Positions 39,479-49,278 of a DNA stretch of 64,000 nucleotides are shown here, piece by piece. The stretch comes from Deltaproteobacteria bacterium. Lineage in GTDB: Bacteria > Desulfobacterota > Binatia > Binatales > Binataceae. The notes beneath the pieces are model-generated. The model was given only the letters and a program-made list of their open reading frames with translations, was not told the DNA's origin and searched no databases. The first letter of the stretch is position 1. Each line of letters opens with the position of its first letter. A program made the translations under genes and the position numbers. The stretch lies in the NCBI GenBank assembly GCA_021801125.1, contig JAJYYI010000042.1, forward strand, positions 1 to 64,000, written 5' to 3'.

Positions 39479-40690
39479 TCAGCCCAACACACCGTTTTCC
39501 TTCAGGCGCGCGATCTCCTCCCAGCTAAAGCCGAGTTCCAACGCGACCTCTTCGCTATGCTGCCCCAATTCGGGCGCCGGTCGATGCGGCGTGTCGGGCA
39601 TAGAACTGAATCGCACCGGGTCGTTGACCACGCGGCATTCAGGAATGCGCGGATGATCAACGGCGGCAAAGGTACCGATCGCCTGCGCCTGCGGGTCTGC
39701 AAGCACCTCTGCGTTAGTTTGCACGGGTGCCCAGAACAACTCGTGACGATCGAAGATCTGAGCCCATTGATCGCGGGTGCGCGTCGCCACGATTTCAGCT
39801 ATCGCGCTGATTAATTCGCGTGAATTGCGCCGGCGCGCCTGACTATCGCAAAAGCGCGAATCGTCGACCCATTGCGGCCGTTCCAGGGCGGCGCAAAAGT
39901 TCGGCCAATGGCGTTGATCCTGCAGCATCACGAAGAAAATCCAGCGACCGTCCTGACACTGATAGGAGTTCCAGAGGGGATTCGGTCGCGCGTGCCGGCT
40001 CTCGGGCTGAGGCGGCGTACCGCACAACAGTCCTATCGTCAGATCGGTGGCGTTCATCCAGAGCCCCATCGAAAATAACGACAGGTCGACTTCGCATCCG
40101 CGACCGGTCCGTTCTCGCGCAAGCAGCGCCGCCGATATAGCGCCGGCCATTCCCAACCCGGCGGCGTGATCGATCATGCCCGGACGCTGCGCCGGAGGAG
40201 GCTCGCCGGGTTCCGCCACGGTCGCCATCAGGCCAGACCGTGACCATCCGGCTGCATAATCGAAGCCCGGACGCAGGCGGTCTGGCCCGGTATGGCCATA
40301 AGCGTTGAGGCTGGCATAAACCAGGCGCGGATTTCGCTGCCTAAGCGAGGCGTAATCGAGCCCCATCTCTTCGAGCGCGTCCAAGCGCAGATTGGTCACA
40401 AAAACGTCAGCCAAATCAATTAGGCGCCAGGCAAAATCGCGCCCTTGCGGATGGCGTAGGTCCACGGCGACCGAGCGCTTGTTGAGATTGTCAAGCTCGT
40501 AGCCTGGCGGAATAACCAGCGCTTCGTTGCCGCGCGCCGAAGTGGTCAACGCACGGATCGGGTCTCCGCCTTTTGGGCTTTCGAGCTTAATCACGTCGGC
40601 TCCCCAGCGGCCTAAAATGGCGGCCGCCGAAGGACCTGCGACCCACATCGCGACCTCAGCAACGCGAAACCCATCCAGCGGTCCTCGCAT
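39479..40690 (-). CDS. CaiB/BaiF family CoA transferase
   Basis: PLDGFRVAEVAMWVAGPSAAAILGRWGADVIKLESPKGGDPIR; NKRSVAVDLRHPQGRD. Confidence 0.95.
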   Translation of the reverse strand: MRGPLDGFRVAEVAMWVAGPSAAAILGRWGADVIKLESPKGGDPIRALTTSARGNEALVIPPGYELDNLNKRSVAVDLRHPQGRDFAWRLIDLADVFVTNLRLDALEEMGLDYASLRQRNPRLVYASLNAYGHTGPDRLRPGFDYAAGWSRSGLMATVAEPGEPPPAQRPGMIDHAAGLGMAGAISAALLARERTGRGCEVDLSLFSMGLWMNATDLTIGLLCGTPPQPESRHARPNPLWNSYQCQDGRWIFFVMLQDQRHWPNFCAALERPQWVDDSRFCDSQARRRNSRELISAIAEIVATRTRDQWAQIFDRHELFWAPVQTNAEVLADPQAQAIGTFAAVDHPRIPECRVVNDPVRFSSMPDTPHRPAPELGQHSEEVALELGFSWEEIARLKENGVLG

Positions 40691-41118
40691 AAAGCCATCC
40701 TCCTCGACGCTGACCCGCAGTCACGGCGTCGCGGTCGCCGGCCTGCCGGCAAACCATTTCAGGTGGGGACAGGTTGAGCAACTGCGTTCGCCTTTGCCCG
40801 CCGATCCTTGACCTTTTTTCATAACAAGCTCGCTGGGTGCGGGAAATAGCCGGGCGGTTTGAGATGATGCCGCAACCTAGACTTGCCTGAATGCCTTTTA
40901 TCGCACCAGCTCGCGCTCGGTCTCTCGCAGGCCCGGATGACCAAACGAGAAGCCGAAAGACCACTTTGGCAACCGCGGGAAAGCCTTGTTGGCGAACGCG
41001 ATGGACGGGCTCGCTCGTCTTGACCGTGCGCAAAGACGCGTTGTATAGGTCAGATACTGTCAAGGGGGCAGAGCTCCGACCTGTGCTGTGGGTACCTTTT
41101 GGAGGGGGCAGCACTACG

Positions 41119-41765
41119 TGAGCGTGCCGTTAGACCATCTCCGGAACTCTCGCGGCCAAGCTGCAAGCGCTTGCGCCGCCCGCGCCCTGTTATCCGCCGC
41201 ACGCACGCTTTCGCGGCGCGCCCTGTTGAAGGCTGCGGTCTGTGCCGGGTTAGCGCTTAACCTAACTGACGCGGTGCGCGCTGACGACGTAGACGTCCGC
41301 GCCATGCGTCCCGAGGTGGGGGACGTTTTGGTTTTCGCCAACGAAGCTACCCCGCGCAAGATGATACGGGTACCGGACTTGCCCGTGGGCGGCGCACCGG
41401 TGTTCGCCTGGCCGATGGACCCCAGGACAGGCATCGTTCGCGACGGCACGCGGCTCAATCGCCTGTTGGTGCTTCGCTTAGACCCGGCGAAGCTTTCCGC
41501 GGTGACCCGCGCTCATGCGGCTGACGGCGTCGTGGCTTACTCTGCCGTCTGCACGCACGAGGGATGTCCGGTGACCGAGTGGTTAAGCCAACAGCGCGTG
41601 CTTCAGTGTCCGTGCCACGGCTCGCAGTACGACCCCGCCGATGTCGCGAACGTGGTCAAGGGCCCGACGCTTTATCGGCTGGCCAACCTTCCGCTTCGGA
41701 AGGTGGATGGAGCACTGGTGGTGGCCGGCAAATTTATTGGCAGGCTTGGGGCCCAAGGAGCCTGA
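41119..41765 (+). CDS. Exported Rieske [2Fe-2S] protein, Tat-like signal
   Basis: SRRALLKAAVCAGLAL leader; CTHEGC ... CPCHGS Rieske cluster ligands; start codon uncertain (ORF from 41088). Confidence 0.88.
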
Positions 41766-41883
41766 CTTCTTACCTCGACTCATCCCTCACGACTAGTCCC
41801 TGAAAGGCCCGTTGGCGCGCTCGCTTTTGGTTTCGCACCAAGCCTGCGCATCCAAGATGAGCTCAAAGAGGGGGGACTAAACT

Positions 41884-43620
41884 ATGAGTCGAAACGCGCT
41901 TAGGCGCTTGGCGGCGCTGGCGGCGCTAGCCTGCGTCGGATTTTTCGCCTCATCCGCGGCCGCCGACAGCATCGAGAATTACCGCACGGTCTCGGATCAG
42001 CGCCTGCAGTCGCCCGAGCCGGAGAACTGGCTGATGATCCGGCGGACGTACAACGGATGGGGCTACAGTCCGTTGTCCCAGATCAATCGCGACAACGTCA
42101 AGAACCTCGTGCCGGTATGGCTGTTTTCCACCGGCGTTACCGAGGGGCATGAGTCTCCGCCGATCGTCAATAACGGCGTGATGTTCATCTCCACTCCTCA
42201 AGCGCAAGTGATCGCCTTGGACGCGAAAAGCGGCAAGGAATTATGGCGCTACCGAAAGCAGCTTCCCGAAGATCTCTTCCAACTTCATCCCACCAACCGC
42301 GGCGTAGCCCTCTACGGCGACCGCGTATACGTGACGACCACCGACGCGCATCTGATCGCCCTGGAGGCGAAGACCGGAAAGGTGGCTTGGGACCGCACCG
42401 TTTCGGACTATAAGAGCGGGTACTACATGACGTGCGCGCCCTTGATCGTAAAGGGTAAGGTGATCGTAGGCACCTCGGGTGGAGAGTATGGCGTGCGCGG
42501 CTTCGTGGCGGCCTTTGACGCGGCCAACGGAGAGCCGCTATGGAAGACTTTCACCATACCCGGGACGGGTGAGCCAGGCAACGAAACCTGGCCCGGTGAT
42601 TCCTGGAAACACGGCGGAGCGCCGGCCTGGATGACCGGCAACTACGACCCGCAGCTCAATCTCGTTTACTGGGGCACGGGCAACCCCGGGCCCTGGCCGC
42701 CGAATGTGCGCAAGGGCGACAATTTGTACGCGACGTCCGTGCTCGCTATCGACCCTGAGACCGGAAAAATCAAAGCCTACCATCAGTACCAGTGGAACGA
42801 CGCCTGGGACTGGGACGAGGTTCGCGCACCGTTAATCATCGATATCGATAAAGGCGGGCAGGTAGTCAAAGAGCTGGTGCACTCGGGGCGCGACGGCTAT
42901 TTATGGCAATTCGAACGGCGGTCCGACAAGATCAGCTATCTGTCGGCGCAGCCTTTCGTTTACCAGAACGTCTTCACCAATCTCGATCCCGAAACCGGCC
43001 GTCCGCAGTATGATTCCAGGCGCATTTTCTCCAGCACCAGCAGCGCTTCTTTTTGCCCTTCGCTGTGGGGCGGCGACGACTGGGCGCTGGAAGCGTACAG
43101 CCCCAAGACCGGCTACTTGTACATTCCGGTCAACGAGAATCTTTGCAGCAAGCTCGAGGGCAAGCTCGGTCCTTACGAAGCAGGGCAACTCTTCATCGGC
43201 GCCGACATCAGCAAGAACTTGGCCTACGTGCGGGAAGGTGCTGACCATATCGGGGAGCTGCAGGCCTGGGACCTGAAGAATAATCGCAAGGTTTGGACGC
43301 ACGTTTTCCCCAAGTCACAGAACTTTGGCGGGATATTGGCCACCGGCGGGAACGTCATTTTCATGGGCGGCACCAACGACCGGATGTTTCGCGCATTTGA
43401 CGCCGAGACCGGAGACGTGCTCTGGGAGCAGCCTACGAATTCCGGTGTGGTCGCGCCGCCGGCAGCCTACGAAGTGGACGGCGTCGAATACATTGCCGTG
43501 CAGTCCGGATGGGGCGTCGATCCGCAGCGCGTCCAGGACATCTTCAACAAAGATTATCCGCAGTACCGCGGCGTGGTTCCGCAGGGCGGCGTCGTGTGGG
43601 CGTTCGCGCTCAGGAAGTAA
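41884..43620 (+). CDS. PQQ-dependent methanol/ethanol-family dehydrogenase
   Basis: Signal peptide, tryptophan-docking repeats, TCAPLIVKGKVIVGTSGGEYGVRGFVAAFDAANG, WDWDEVRAPLIIDID. Confidence 0.93.
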   Translation: MSRNALRRLAALAALACVGFFASSAAADSIENYRTVSDQRLQSPEPENWLMIRRTYNGWGYSPLSQINRDNVKNLVPVWLFSTGVTEGHESPPIVNNGVMFISTPQAQVIALDAKSGKELWRYRKQLPEDLFQLHPTNRGVALYGDRVYVTTTDAHLIALEAKTGKVAWDRTVSDYKSGYYMTCAPLIVKGKVIVGTSGGEYGVRGFVAAFDAANGEPLWKTFTIPGTGEPGNETWPGDSWKHGGAPAWMTGNYDPQLNLVYWGTGNPGPWPPNVRKGDNLYATSVLAIDPETGKIKAYHQYQWNDAWDWDEVRAPLIIDIDKGGQVVKELVHSGRDGYLWQFERRSDKISYLSAQPFVYQNVFTNLDPETGRPQYDSRRIFSSTSSASFCPSLWGGDDWALEAYSPKTGYLYIPVNENLCSKLEGKLGPYEAGQLFIGADISKNLAYVREGADHIGELQAWDLKNNRKVWTHVFPKSQNFGGILATGGNVIFMGGTNDRMFRAFDAETGDVLWEQPTNSGVVAPPAAYEVDGVEYIAVQSGWGVDPQRVQDIFNKDYPQYRGVVPQGGVVWAFALRK

Positions 43621-43638
43621 CTGTAGGCGCGAATTTTC

Positions 43639-43680
43639 GCAGTCAGGGGCGTGTCGTCTGCGCGGCACGCCCCTGACTGC
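43639..43680. terminator. Perfect 15-bp hairpin 3' of the PQQ dehydrogenase gene
   Basis: GCAGTCAGGGGCGTG / CACGCCCCTGACTGC with a 12-nt loop; lacks a T-tract. Confidence 0.6.
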
Positions 43681-43757
43681 CGCGGTTGAGGCGAAGGGAG
43701 GTCGCGCGCGGGTTGCATTAGCTTGCGTTCGCCGCACTTCTTTGGCCTCGCGTATCG

Positions 43758-43801
43758 AAAAACGTTCGCTGCTCCAGCTGTCGAGCCGAGCGAACGTTTT
43801 T
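43758..43801. terminator. Bidirectional Rho-independent-like terminator
   Basis: AAAAACGTTCGCT ... AGCGAACGTTTTT perfect 13-bp inverted repeat with A- and T-tracts. Confidence 0.75.
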
Positions 43802-43924
43802 GACTTGTCGCTAAAGTTCACAAACAATCTTTCTTTAGTTGCACACTACACGGCCGGCGTCCGGAAGCGGCGAGCATGCGCCGGACGAGCAGCTGTTAGC
43901 GCAAGGAAGGCGAGAGGAGCGACT

Positions 43925-44323
43925 ATGGCTAGCGAGCTGTTTGAAAACGGGCTTAAAGTTCGTCGGGAGGTCTTGGGAGCGGAGCATGTCGATCGCTCGC
44001 TGGCTGCCGCCGACGACTTCTCGCGTCCACTCCAGGAGCTGATTACCGAGTATTGTTGGGGAAAAGTCTGGAACCGGCCGGGCTTGCCGCGACGCACCAG
44101 GAGCATGCTTAACCTGGTGATGTTGACCGCGCTCAACCGGCCGCACGAACTCAAGCTCCATATAAGAGGCGCGCTCAACAACGGTGTAACCAAAGACGAG
44201 ATCAAAGAGGTTTTCCTGCAGGCCGCGATATACTGCGGCGTGCCGGCGGCGGTCGAGAGCTTCAGAATCGCTCGAGAAGTTTTTGCCGAGGACGAACCGA
44301 AAACCCGCGTCGAGAAAAAGTAG
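43925..44323 (+). CDS. Carboxymuconolactone decarboxylase family protein
   Basis: ITEYCWGKVWNRPGLPRRTRSMLNLVMLTALNRPHELKLHIRGALNNGVTKDEIKEVFLQAAIYCGVPAA; ATG at 43925 preferred over 43325. Confidence 0.93.
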   Translation: MASELFENGLKVRREVLGAEHVDRSLAAADDFSRPLQELITEYCWGKVWNRPGLPRRTRSMLNLVMLTALNRPHELKLHIRGALNNGVTKDEIKEVFLQAAIYCGVPAAVESFRIAREVFAEDEPKTRVEKK

Positions 44324-44405
44324 GGCCGCGGTTTCGTTTTCGCACGACAACGTTGTCCGGTCGGAGGACGCCGGAAGGCGTTTCGGCTGGTTTAGGCGAG
44401 CAGCC

Positions 44406-45218
44406 ATGGAAGACTCATACGAGCTTTTCGCGATTCGTTTCGCCACGATGGAGCGGACAGCGGCGGAGAACTTTCTTGACGGCGATCCGCATAACGGACC
44501 GATGCCGATGGACTATTTCGTTTGGGCGGCGATCGGCAGGCGGCGCACCTACGTGATCGACACCGGGTACAAGCAAACCGTCGCGGCCAAACGTGGACGC
44601 ACGTTTTTGCGATGCCCGGTGCAGACTCTGCGCGAGATCGGCATCGATCCCGCTTCGCAGACCGACGTAATCTTGACCCATATGCATTACGACCATGCGG
44701 GCAATTTCGACCTGTTTCCCAACGCACGTTTCCATCTTCAGGATGCCGAGATGGCGTTTGCGACCGGCCGCTACATGAGCCATCGAGCGATCGGCGGCGT
44801 GTACGAGGTCGATGACGTCGTCGGTCTGGTGCGCGCGGTTTTTGACGGCCGCGTAAAATTTCACGCGGGAGATGTCGAGCTCGCCCCGGGCTTGAGCCTG
44901 CATCATCTCGGAGGTCATACCATGGGTCTTCAGGCCGTGCGCGTGAGAACCGCCCGCGGATGGGTCGTGGTCGCCTCCGATGCCAGCCATTACTTTGCGA
45001 ACATGGAGCAGGGGCGCCCGTTTCCCTTGGTTTTTGACGTTGGAAAAATGTTCGATGGGTTCGCGAGGCTCAGGAATCTGGCTGACTCGCCGGAACACAT
45101 CGTGCCCGGCCATGACCCCCTGGTACGCCAGCTCTATCCGCCGGTGGGCGAGCGGTTGCGCGACATTATCGTGCGGCTCGACGCGCAACCCGCAAGCAGA
45201 CCGCGGACTGACCGGTGA
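44406..45218 (+). CDS. MBL-fold hydrolase, N-acyl homoserine lactonase-like
   Basis: ILTHMHYDHAGN, GHTMGLQAVRV, VASDASHY, HIVPGHD; ATG at 44406 preferred. Confidence 0.9.
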   Translation: MEDSYELFAIRFATMERTAAENFLDGDPHNGPMPMDYFVWAAIGRRRTYVIDTGYKQTVAAKRGRTFLRCPVQTLREIGIDPASQTDVILTHMHYDHAGNFDLFPNARFHLQDAEMAFATGRYMSHRAIGGVYEVDDVVGLVRAVFDGRVKFHAGDVELAPGLSLHHLGGHTMGLQAVRVRTARGWVVVASDASHYFANMEQGRPFPLVFDVGKMFDGFARLRNLADSPEHIVPGHDPLVRQLYPPVGERLRDIIVRLDAQPASRPRTDR

Positions 45219-45251
45219 CGTACTTGTCCGGTATAAAGGTCGGAGCGAGCG

Positions 45252-45273
45252 AAGCGATAATTTGCTATCGCTT
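45252..45273. promoter_or_regulatory. Short palindrome upstream of coxB (operator or hairpin)
   Basis: AAGCGATA-ATTTGC-TATCGCTT perfect 8-bp inverted repeat, 31 bp before the coxB start. Confidence 0.35.
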
Positions 45274-45304
45274 GATCAACGCCTTTTCGCCAGGCTGAAA
45301 TAAC

Positions 45305-46237
45305 GTGACCGCCCTAGATACGCTGAACGCCATATCGCCACAAGCCGACGCTATCTCGCGGCTGTTTGTCGGCGTGCTGACTGTCCTCGGCCTCATCTTC
45401 GCTGTCGTGGCCGTGCTCGTGACGTTTGCCGTGTTGCGTTACCGAGAAAAGCCGGGAGTGCAGCTTCCTAGGCAAATCTACGGGTCGCATCGCCTGGAGC
45501 TCACCTGGACCGCGATTCCCATCTTGCTGCTCGTCGGGATTTTCGTTTTCACGGTGAAAGTGATGCACGCCGCGCGACCTCCGGAGGACGTTCGCGCGCC
45601 GGACATTCTCGTAGTGGGCCATCAGTGGTGGTGGGAGGTGAATTATCTTAAGTCCGGGATCGTCACAGCCAACGAGCTTCATATTCCGGTCGGGCAACGT
45701 CTGCTAATCCGGCTCGAGTCGGCGGACGTGATCCACGACTTCTGGGTGCCTCGTTTGGGCCCCAAGCTCGACGCGATTCCTGGACATCCGGGTTATCTGT
45801 GGCTTGAGGCGGATCAGGCAGGGACTTATAGAGGCGCCTGCGCCGAGTTTTGCGGCGCCGAGCATGCCTGGATGCGGCTTGAGGTGATAGCTCAGCCGCA
45901 GGATGAGTTCGCTGCCTGGGAACAGGCGCAACTAGCGGTTCCGGCGGCGCCCACGTCTGCGCAGGCGCTCGCCGGCATGAAGCTGTTCGCGGAACGTACG
46001 TGCGTTAATTGCCATCGGCTTGCGGGCACGTCCGCCGACCAGCGCGTCGGGCCCGATCTGACTCATCTTGCCGACCGGCGATTTCTCGCCGGTGGCGCCG
46101 CGTTGAACACGCCGTCGAATCTGGCGCAGTGGCTCAAGGACCCGAACAGCATCAAGCCCGACAGCCGAATGCCGAATTTTCAGTTCAGCGACGCCGAAGT
46201 CGCGGCGCTGGTCGCGTATTTGGAGAGCACCAAATGA
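45305..46237 (+). CDS. coxB: Cytochrome c oxidase subunit II with fused cytochrome c domain (caa3 type)
   Basis: GACAEFCGAEHAWM CuA motif and CVNCH heme motif. Confidence 0.95.
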   Translation: MTALDTLNAISPQADAISRLFVGVLTVLGLIFAVVAVLVTFAVLRYREKPGVQLPRQIYGSHRLELTWTAIPILLLVGIFVFTVKVMHAARPPEDVRAPDILVVGHQWWWEVNYLKSGIVTANELHIPVGQRLLIRLESADVIHDFWVPRLGPKLDAIPGHPGYLWLEADQAGTYRGACAEFCGAEHAWMRLEVIAQPQDEFAAWEQAQLAVPAAPTSAQALAGMKLFAERTCVNCHRLAGTSADQRVGPDLTHLADRRFLAGGAALNTPSNLAQWLKDPNSIKPDSRMPNFQFSDAEVAALVAYLESTK

Positions 46238-47913
46238 AAGGCCATGAGTTGACCGGAGGCGGAATCGGCGCAGCCGTCGCCGATGAGCACGCCGCCTGGG
46301 CTCCCCACGAAAGCTTGCTTGGATGGGTCGCCTCGGTCGATCACAAGCAGATCGGCATCATGTACATGGTCGCCGCGATGGTCTTTTTCGCGCTGGGTGG
46401 GATCGAGGCTCTGCTGCTGCGCATCCAGCTTGCGGTGCCGCACAACAACTTTCTTTCGCCGGAAACTTTCAACGAGCTTTTCACGATGCACGGCACGACC
46501 ATGATTTTTTTGGTCGCGATGCCGCTGCTGACCGGCTTTACGGTTTACGCTGTGCCGCTGATGATCGGCGCGCGAGACATGGCTTTTCCGCGCCTTAATG
46601 CGTTGAGTTTCTGGCTTCAAGTATTCGGCGGCGTGATGCTCTACTTCAGCTTTTTCACGCACGGCGCGCCGAACGCGGGATGGTTCAGCTACGCGCCGCT
46701 GAGCGAGAACGCCTATTCCTTCGGGAGCGGTCAGGATTACTGGATATTGAGCCTGCTAGTGATGGGGATTGGAACCGTCGCGGGCGCGATCAACGTGATC
46801 GTCACCGTGGCGACGCTGCGCGTGCCCGGAATGACCATGCGGCGCTTGCCGCTATTCGTCTGGATGACCTTCGTCAATTCGTTCCTGATGCTGATGGCCT
46901 TGCCCGTGCTCAATGCGGCGATTGTGATGCTGCTGATCGACCGCTTGCTGCACGCGCATTTCTTCACGCCGGCCAGCGGCGGATCCGCTCTTCTCTGGCA
47001 GCATTACTTCTGGGGCTTCGGTCATCCCGAGGTGTATATTGTAATTCTTCCCGCCTTCGGCATCATTTCCGAGATCATACCGGTCTTCTCGCGCAAGCCG
47101 ATCTTCGGCCACGAATTCGTGGCCGCCTCGACGGTGGCGATCGCTTTCCTTAGCTTCGCAGTGTGGGCCCATCACATGTTCGCGGTTGGCTTAAGCCCGG
47201 TCGCCAACCTGTTTTTTGCGGTCACGAGCATGTCGATAGCGGTGCCGACGGGCGTCAAGATCTTCAACTGGACGGCCACCCTGTACGGCGGTCAACTCAG
47301 ATTTACGACCGCGATGAAGTTCGCGGTTGCCTTCCTGCTGATGTTCACGGTCGGCGGGCTGTCAGGAGTGAGCTTTGCGGTGGTGCCGATCGACTGGCAG
47401 TTGACCGACACATACTACCTTGTAGCTCACCTCCATTACGTCTTCTTCGGCGGAACCGTGCTCGCGGCGTTCGCCGGTACGTACTATTGGTTCCCCAAGC
47501 TGACGGGCCGTATACTTTCGGAACGACTCGGCACGTGGCACTTCTGGCTGACCATCATCGGGCTCAACCTGACCTTTTTCGTTCAGCACCTGCTCGGGAT
47601 GATGGGGATGCCGCGGCGCGTGTTTACCTATCCGGATCTGCCGTATTGGGGAGGCTTGAATATGGTCTCGACGATTGGCGCGTTCGTGTTGTTGTTTGCT
47701 GTGGCGATCTTCCTGTGGAACCTGCGCGTCAGCTTTGCCCACGGCGAGGAAGCCGGCGACAATCCGTGGGACGCCTGGACCCTTGAATGGGCGACTACCT
47801 CTCCGCCTCCGGTCGACAACTTCACGCGCGTGCCGCCGGTTCGCGGGCGCCGCCCGCTGTGGGATTTGGCCCATCCGGAATTGGCCGATGAGCTTCAAAG
47901 AAAGGCGCAGTGA
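46234..47913 (+). CDS. coxA: Cytochrome c oxidase subunit I
   Basis: WVASVDHKQIGIMYM, HGTTMIFLVAMPLLTGF, WGFGHPEVYIVILPAFGIISEIIP; ATG 46234 overlaps the coxB stop. Confidence 0.95.
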   Translation: MKGHELTGGGIGAAVADEHAAWAPHESLLGWVASVDHKQIGIMYMVAAMVFFALGGIEALLLRIQLAVPHNNFLSPETFNELFTMHGTTMIFLVAMPLLTGFTVYAVPLMIGARDMAFPRLNALSFWLQVFGGVMLYFSFFTHGAPNAGWFSYAPLSENAYSFGSGQDYWILSLLVMGIGTVAGAINVIVTVATLRVPGMTMRRLPLFVWMTFVNSFLMLMALPVLNAAIVMLLIDRLLHAHFFTPASGGSALLWQHYFWGFGHPEVYIVILPAFGIISEIIPVFSRKPIFGHEFVAASTVAIAFLSFAVWAHHMFAVGLSPVANLFFAVTSMSIAVPTGVKIFNWTATLYGGQLRFTTAMKFAVAFLLMFTVGGLSGVSFAVVPIDWQLTDTYYLVAHLHYVFFGGTVLAAFAGTYYWFPKLTGRILSERLGTWHFWLTIIGLNLTFFVQHLLGMMGMPRRVFTYPDLPYWGGLNMVSTIGAFVLLFAVAIFLWNLRVSFAHGEEAGDNPWDAWTLEWATTSPPPVDNFTRVPPVRGRRPLWDLAHPELADELQRKAQ

Positions 47914-47922
47914 GCAAACGCG

Positions 47923-48477
47923 ATGTTGTCCAGGGGCAAGCTCGCGATGATCCTGTTTATCGTCTCCGAGGCGAACTTCTTCGCGCTGTTGGTGATCGCC
48001 TACGTCTACTATCACGCGATGGATAGCAGCGGCTCGACCGGAGCCGGCGCGCTTGACGTGGTGACGACCGGCCTTTATTCGATCTGCTTGTTTGCCAGCA
48101 GCGCGACGTTGTGGGCCGCCGATTTAAGTTTGCGCCGCAAGCAATACCAGAACCTCTCGCTGTGGCTTTTAGCGACGATTGCTCTTGGCGCGATTTTCCT
48201 TTTCGGGCAAGGGCGAGAGTATGCGCGGCTTTTTGCCAGCGGCATAACGATCAGCCGCGATCTTTTCGGCACCACGTTAGTCACCCTTACGGGATTTCAC
48301 GGATTGCATGTTTTTCTCGGTCTGTGCGGCTTAACCACGCTCGCTGGTCTCGCCTTGAGGGGACGAATCCGCGAGCGCGAGGCGCAGGCGGTCGAGGCGG
48401 TCGGACTTTATTGGCACTTTGTCGACGCGGTGTGGGTGGTGATTTTCGGCGTCGTCTACCTGGGTTCGGTGCTTTAA
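47923..48477 (+). CDS. coxC: Cytochrome c oxidase subunit III
   Basis: MILFIVSEANFFALLVIAYVYYH ... GFHGLHVFLGL ... LYWHFVDAVWVVIFGVVYL. Confidence 0.93.
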   Translation: MLSRGKLAMILFIVSEANFFALLVIAYVYYHAMDSSGSTGAGALDVVTTGLYSICLFASSATLWAADLSLRRKQYQNLSLWLLATIALGAIFLFGQGREYARLFASGITISRDLFGTTLVTLTGFHGLHVFLGLCGLTTLAGLALRGRIREREAQAVEAVGLYWHFVDAVWVVIFGVVYLGSVL

Positions 48478-48480
48478 GGC

Positions 48481-49278
48481 ATGGAAAAGCTTTTGGCAAC
48501 GTGGGACCTCGAGCCTACGGTCATCGCCGGCGGCGTCTTGCTGCTTGCCGCCTACCTGCTGTGTCATCCTTGGCGCGGCTGGCGCGCGGCGGCGTTCGTT
48601 GCGGGAGACCTGATGCTTGTGCTCGCGCTGATCTCGCCGCTTGACGTGCTGGCCGACAACTACCTTTTTAGTGCGCACATGGTGCAGCATCTGATCCTTG
48701 TGCTCGGCGTTCCACCGTTATTGCTGTTGGGGCTCTCGCAGCATGTTGCCGCGCGCGTCGTCAGTGTGCCGGCGCTGGGCAGGGCGGAGCGTTACTTGAG
48801 TAACCCAATAGTGGCGTGGGGCTTTTTCACCTTTACGCTTTGGGTGTGGCATCTTCCGCTGCTTTACGACGCCACTCTCGCGAGCGAATCGGTTCACGTG
48901 TTCGAGCATCTGACCTTTCTACTCAGCGCGACGATTTTCTGGTGGCTGATCTACTCACCGCTCGAGCGCTTGCGCTTGGGCTCGGCAAGCGCCATCGCGT
49001 ACCTTTTCACGGCGGCGCTTTCCAATAGTTTGTTGGGGATTCTTCTGACCTTCGCCCGTCCCGGCCTTTACGCCCCATATTTGAACCCGGTGGATCGCTA
49101 TGGGCTGGCTTCGCTGCTGCGCAACTCGTTGGCTCTCGATCCGGCGACCGATCAGCAACTAGGCGGCCTTATTATGTGGGTGGTGGGCGCCCTGGTTTTT
49201 CTCGCAGCTATATTGGGCGTCGTGAGCCGATGGCAGCACTCCGCTGAACCCGAGGAATCGTGGAGCGCAACCGGATGA
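48481..49278 (+). CDS. ctaG: Cytochrome c oxidase assembly protein CtaG (caa3-type)
   Basis: NYLFSAHMVQHLILVLGVPPLLLLG; FFTFTLWVWHLPLLYDATL. Confidence 0.92.
   Translation: MEKLLATWDLEPTVIAGGVLLLAAYLLCHPWRGWRAAAFVAGDLMLVLALISPLDVLADNYLFSAHMVQHLILVLGVPPLLLLGLSQHVAARVVSVPALGRAERYLSNPIVAWGFFTFTLWVWHLPLLYDATLASESVHVFEHLTFLLSATIFWWLIYSPLERLRLGSASAIAYLFTAALSNSLLGILLTFARPGLYAPYLNPVDRYGLASLLRNSLALDPATDQQLGGLIMWVVGALVFLAAILGVVSRWQHSAEPEESWSATG

Noticed and set aside
43325-44323. Full-length 332-aa plus-strand ORF as one protein
   Set aside because: Its first 200 codons overlap the PQQ dehydrogenase 3' end and terminator hairpins; only the C-terminal CMD domain from ATG 43925 is credible.
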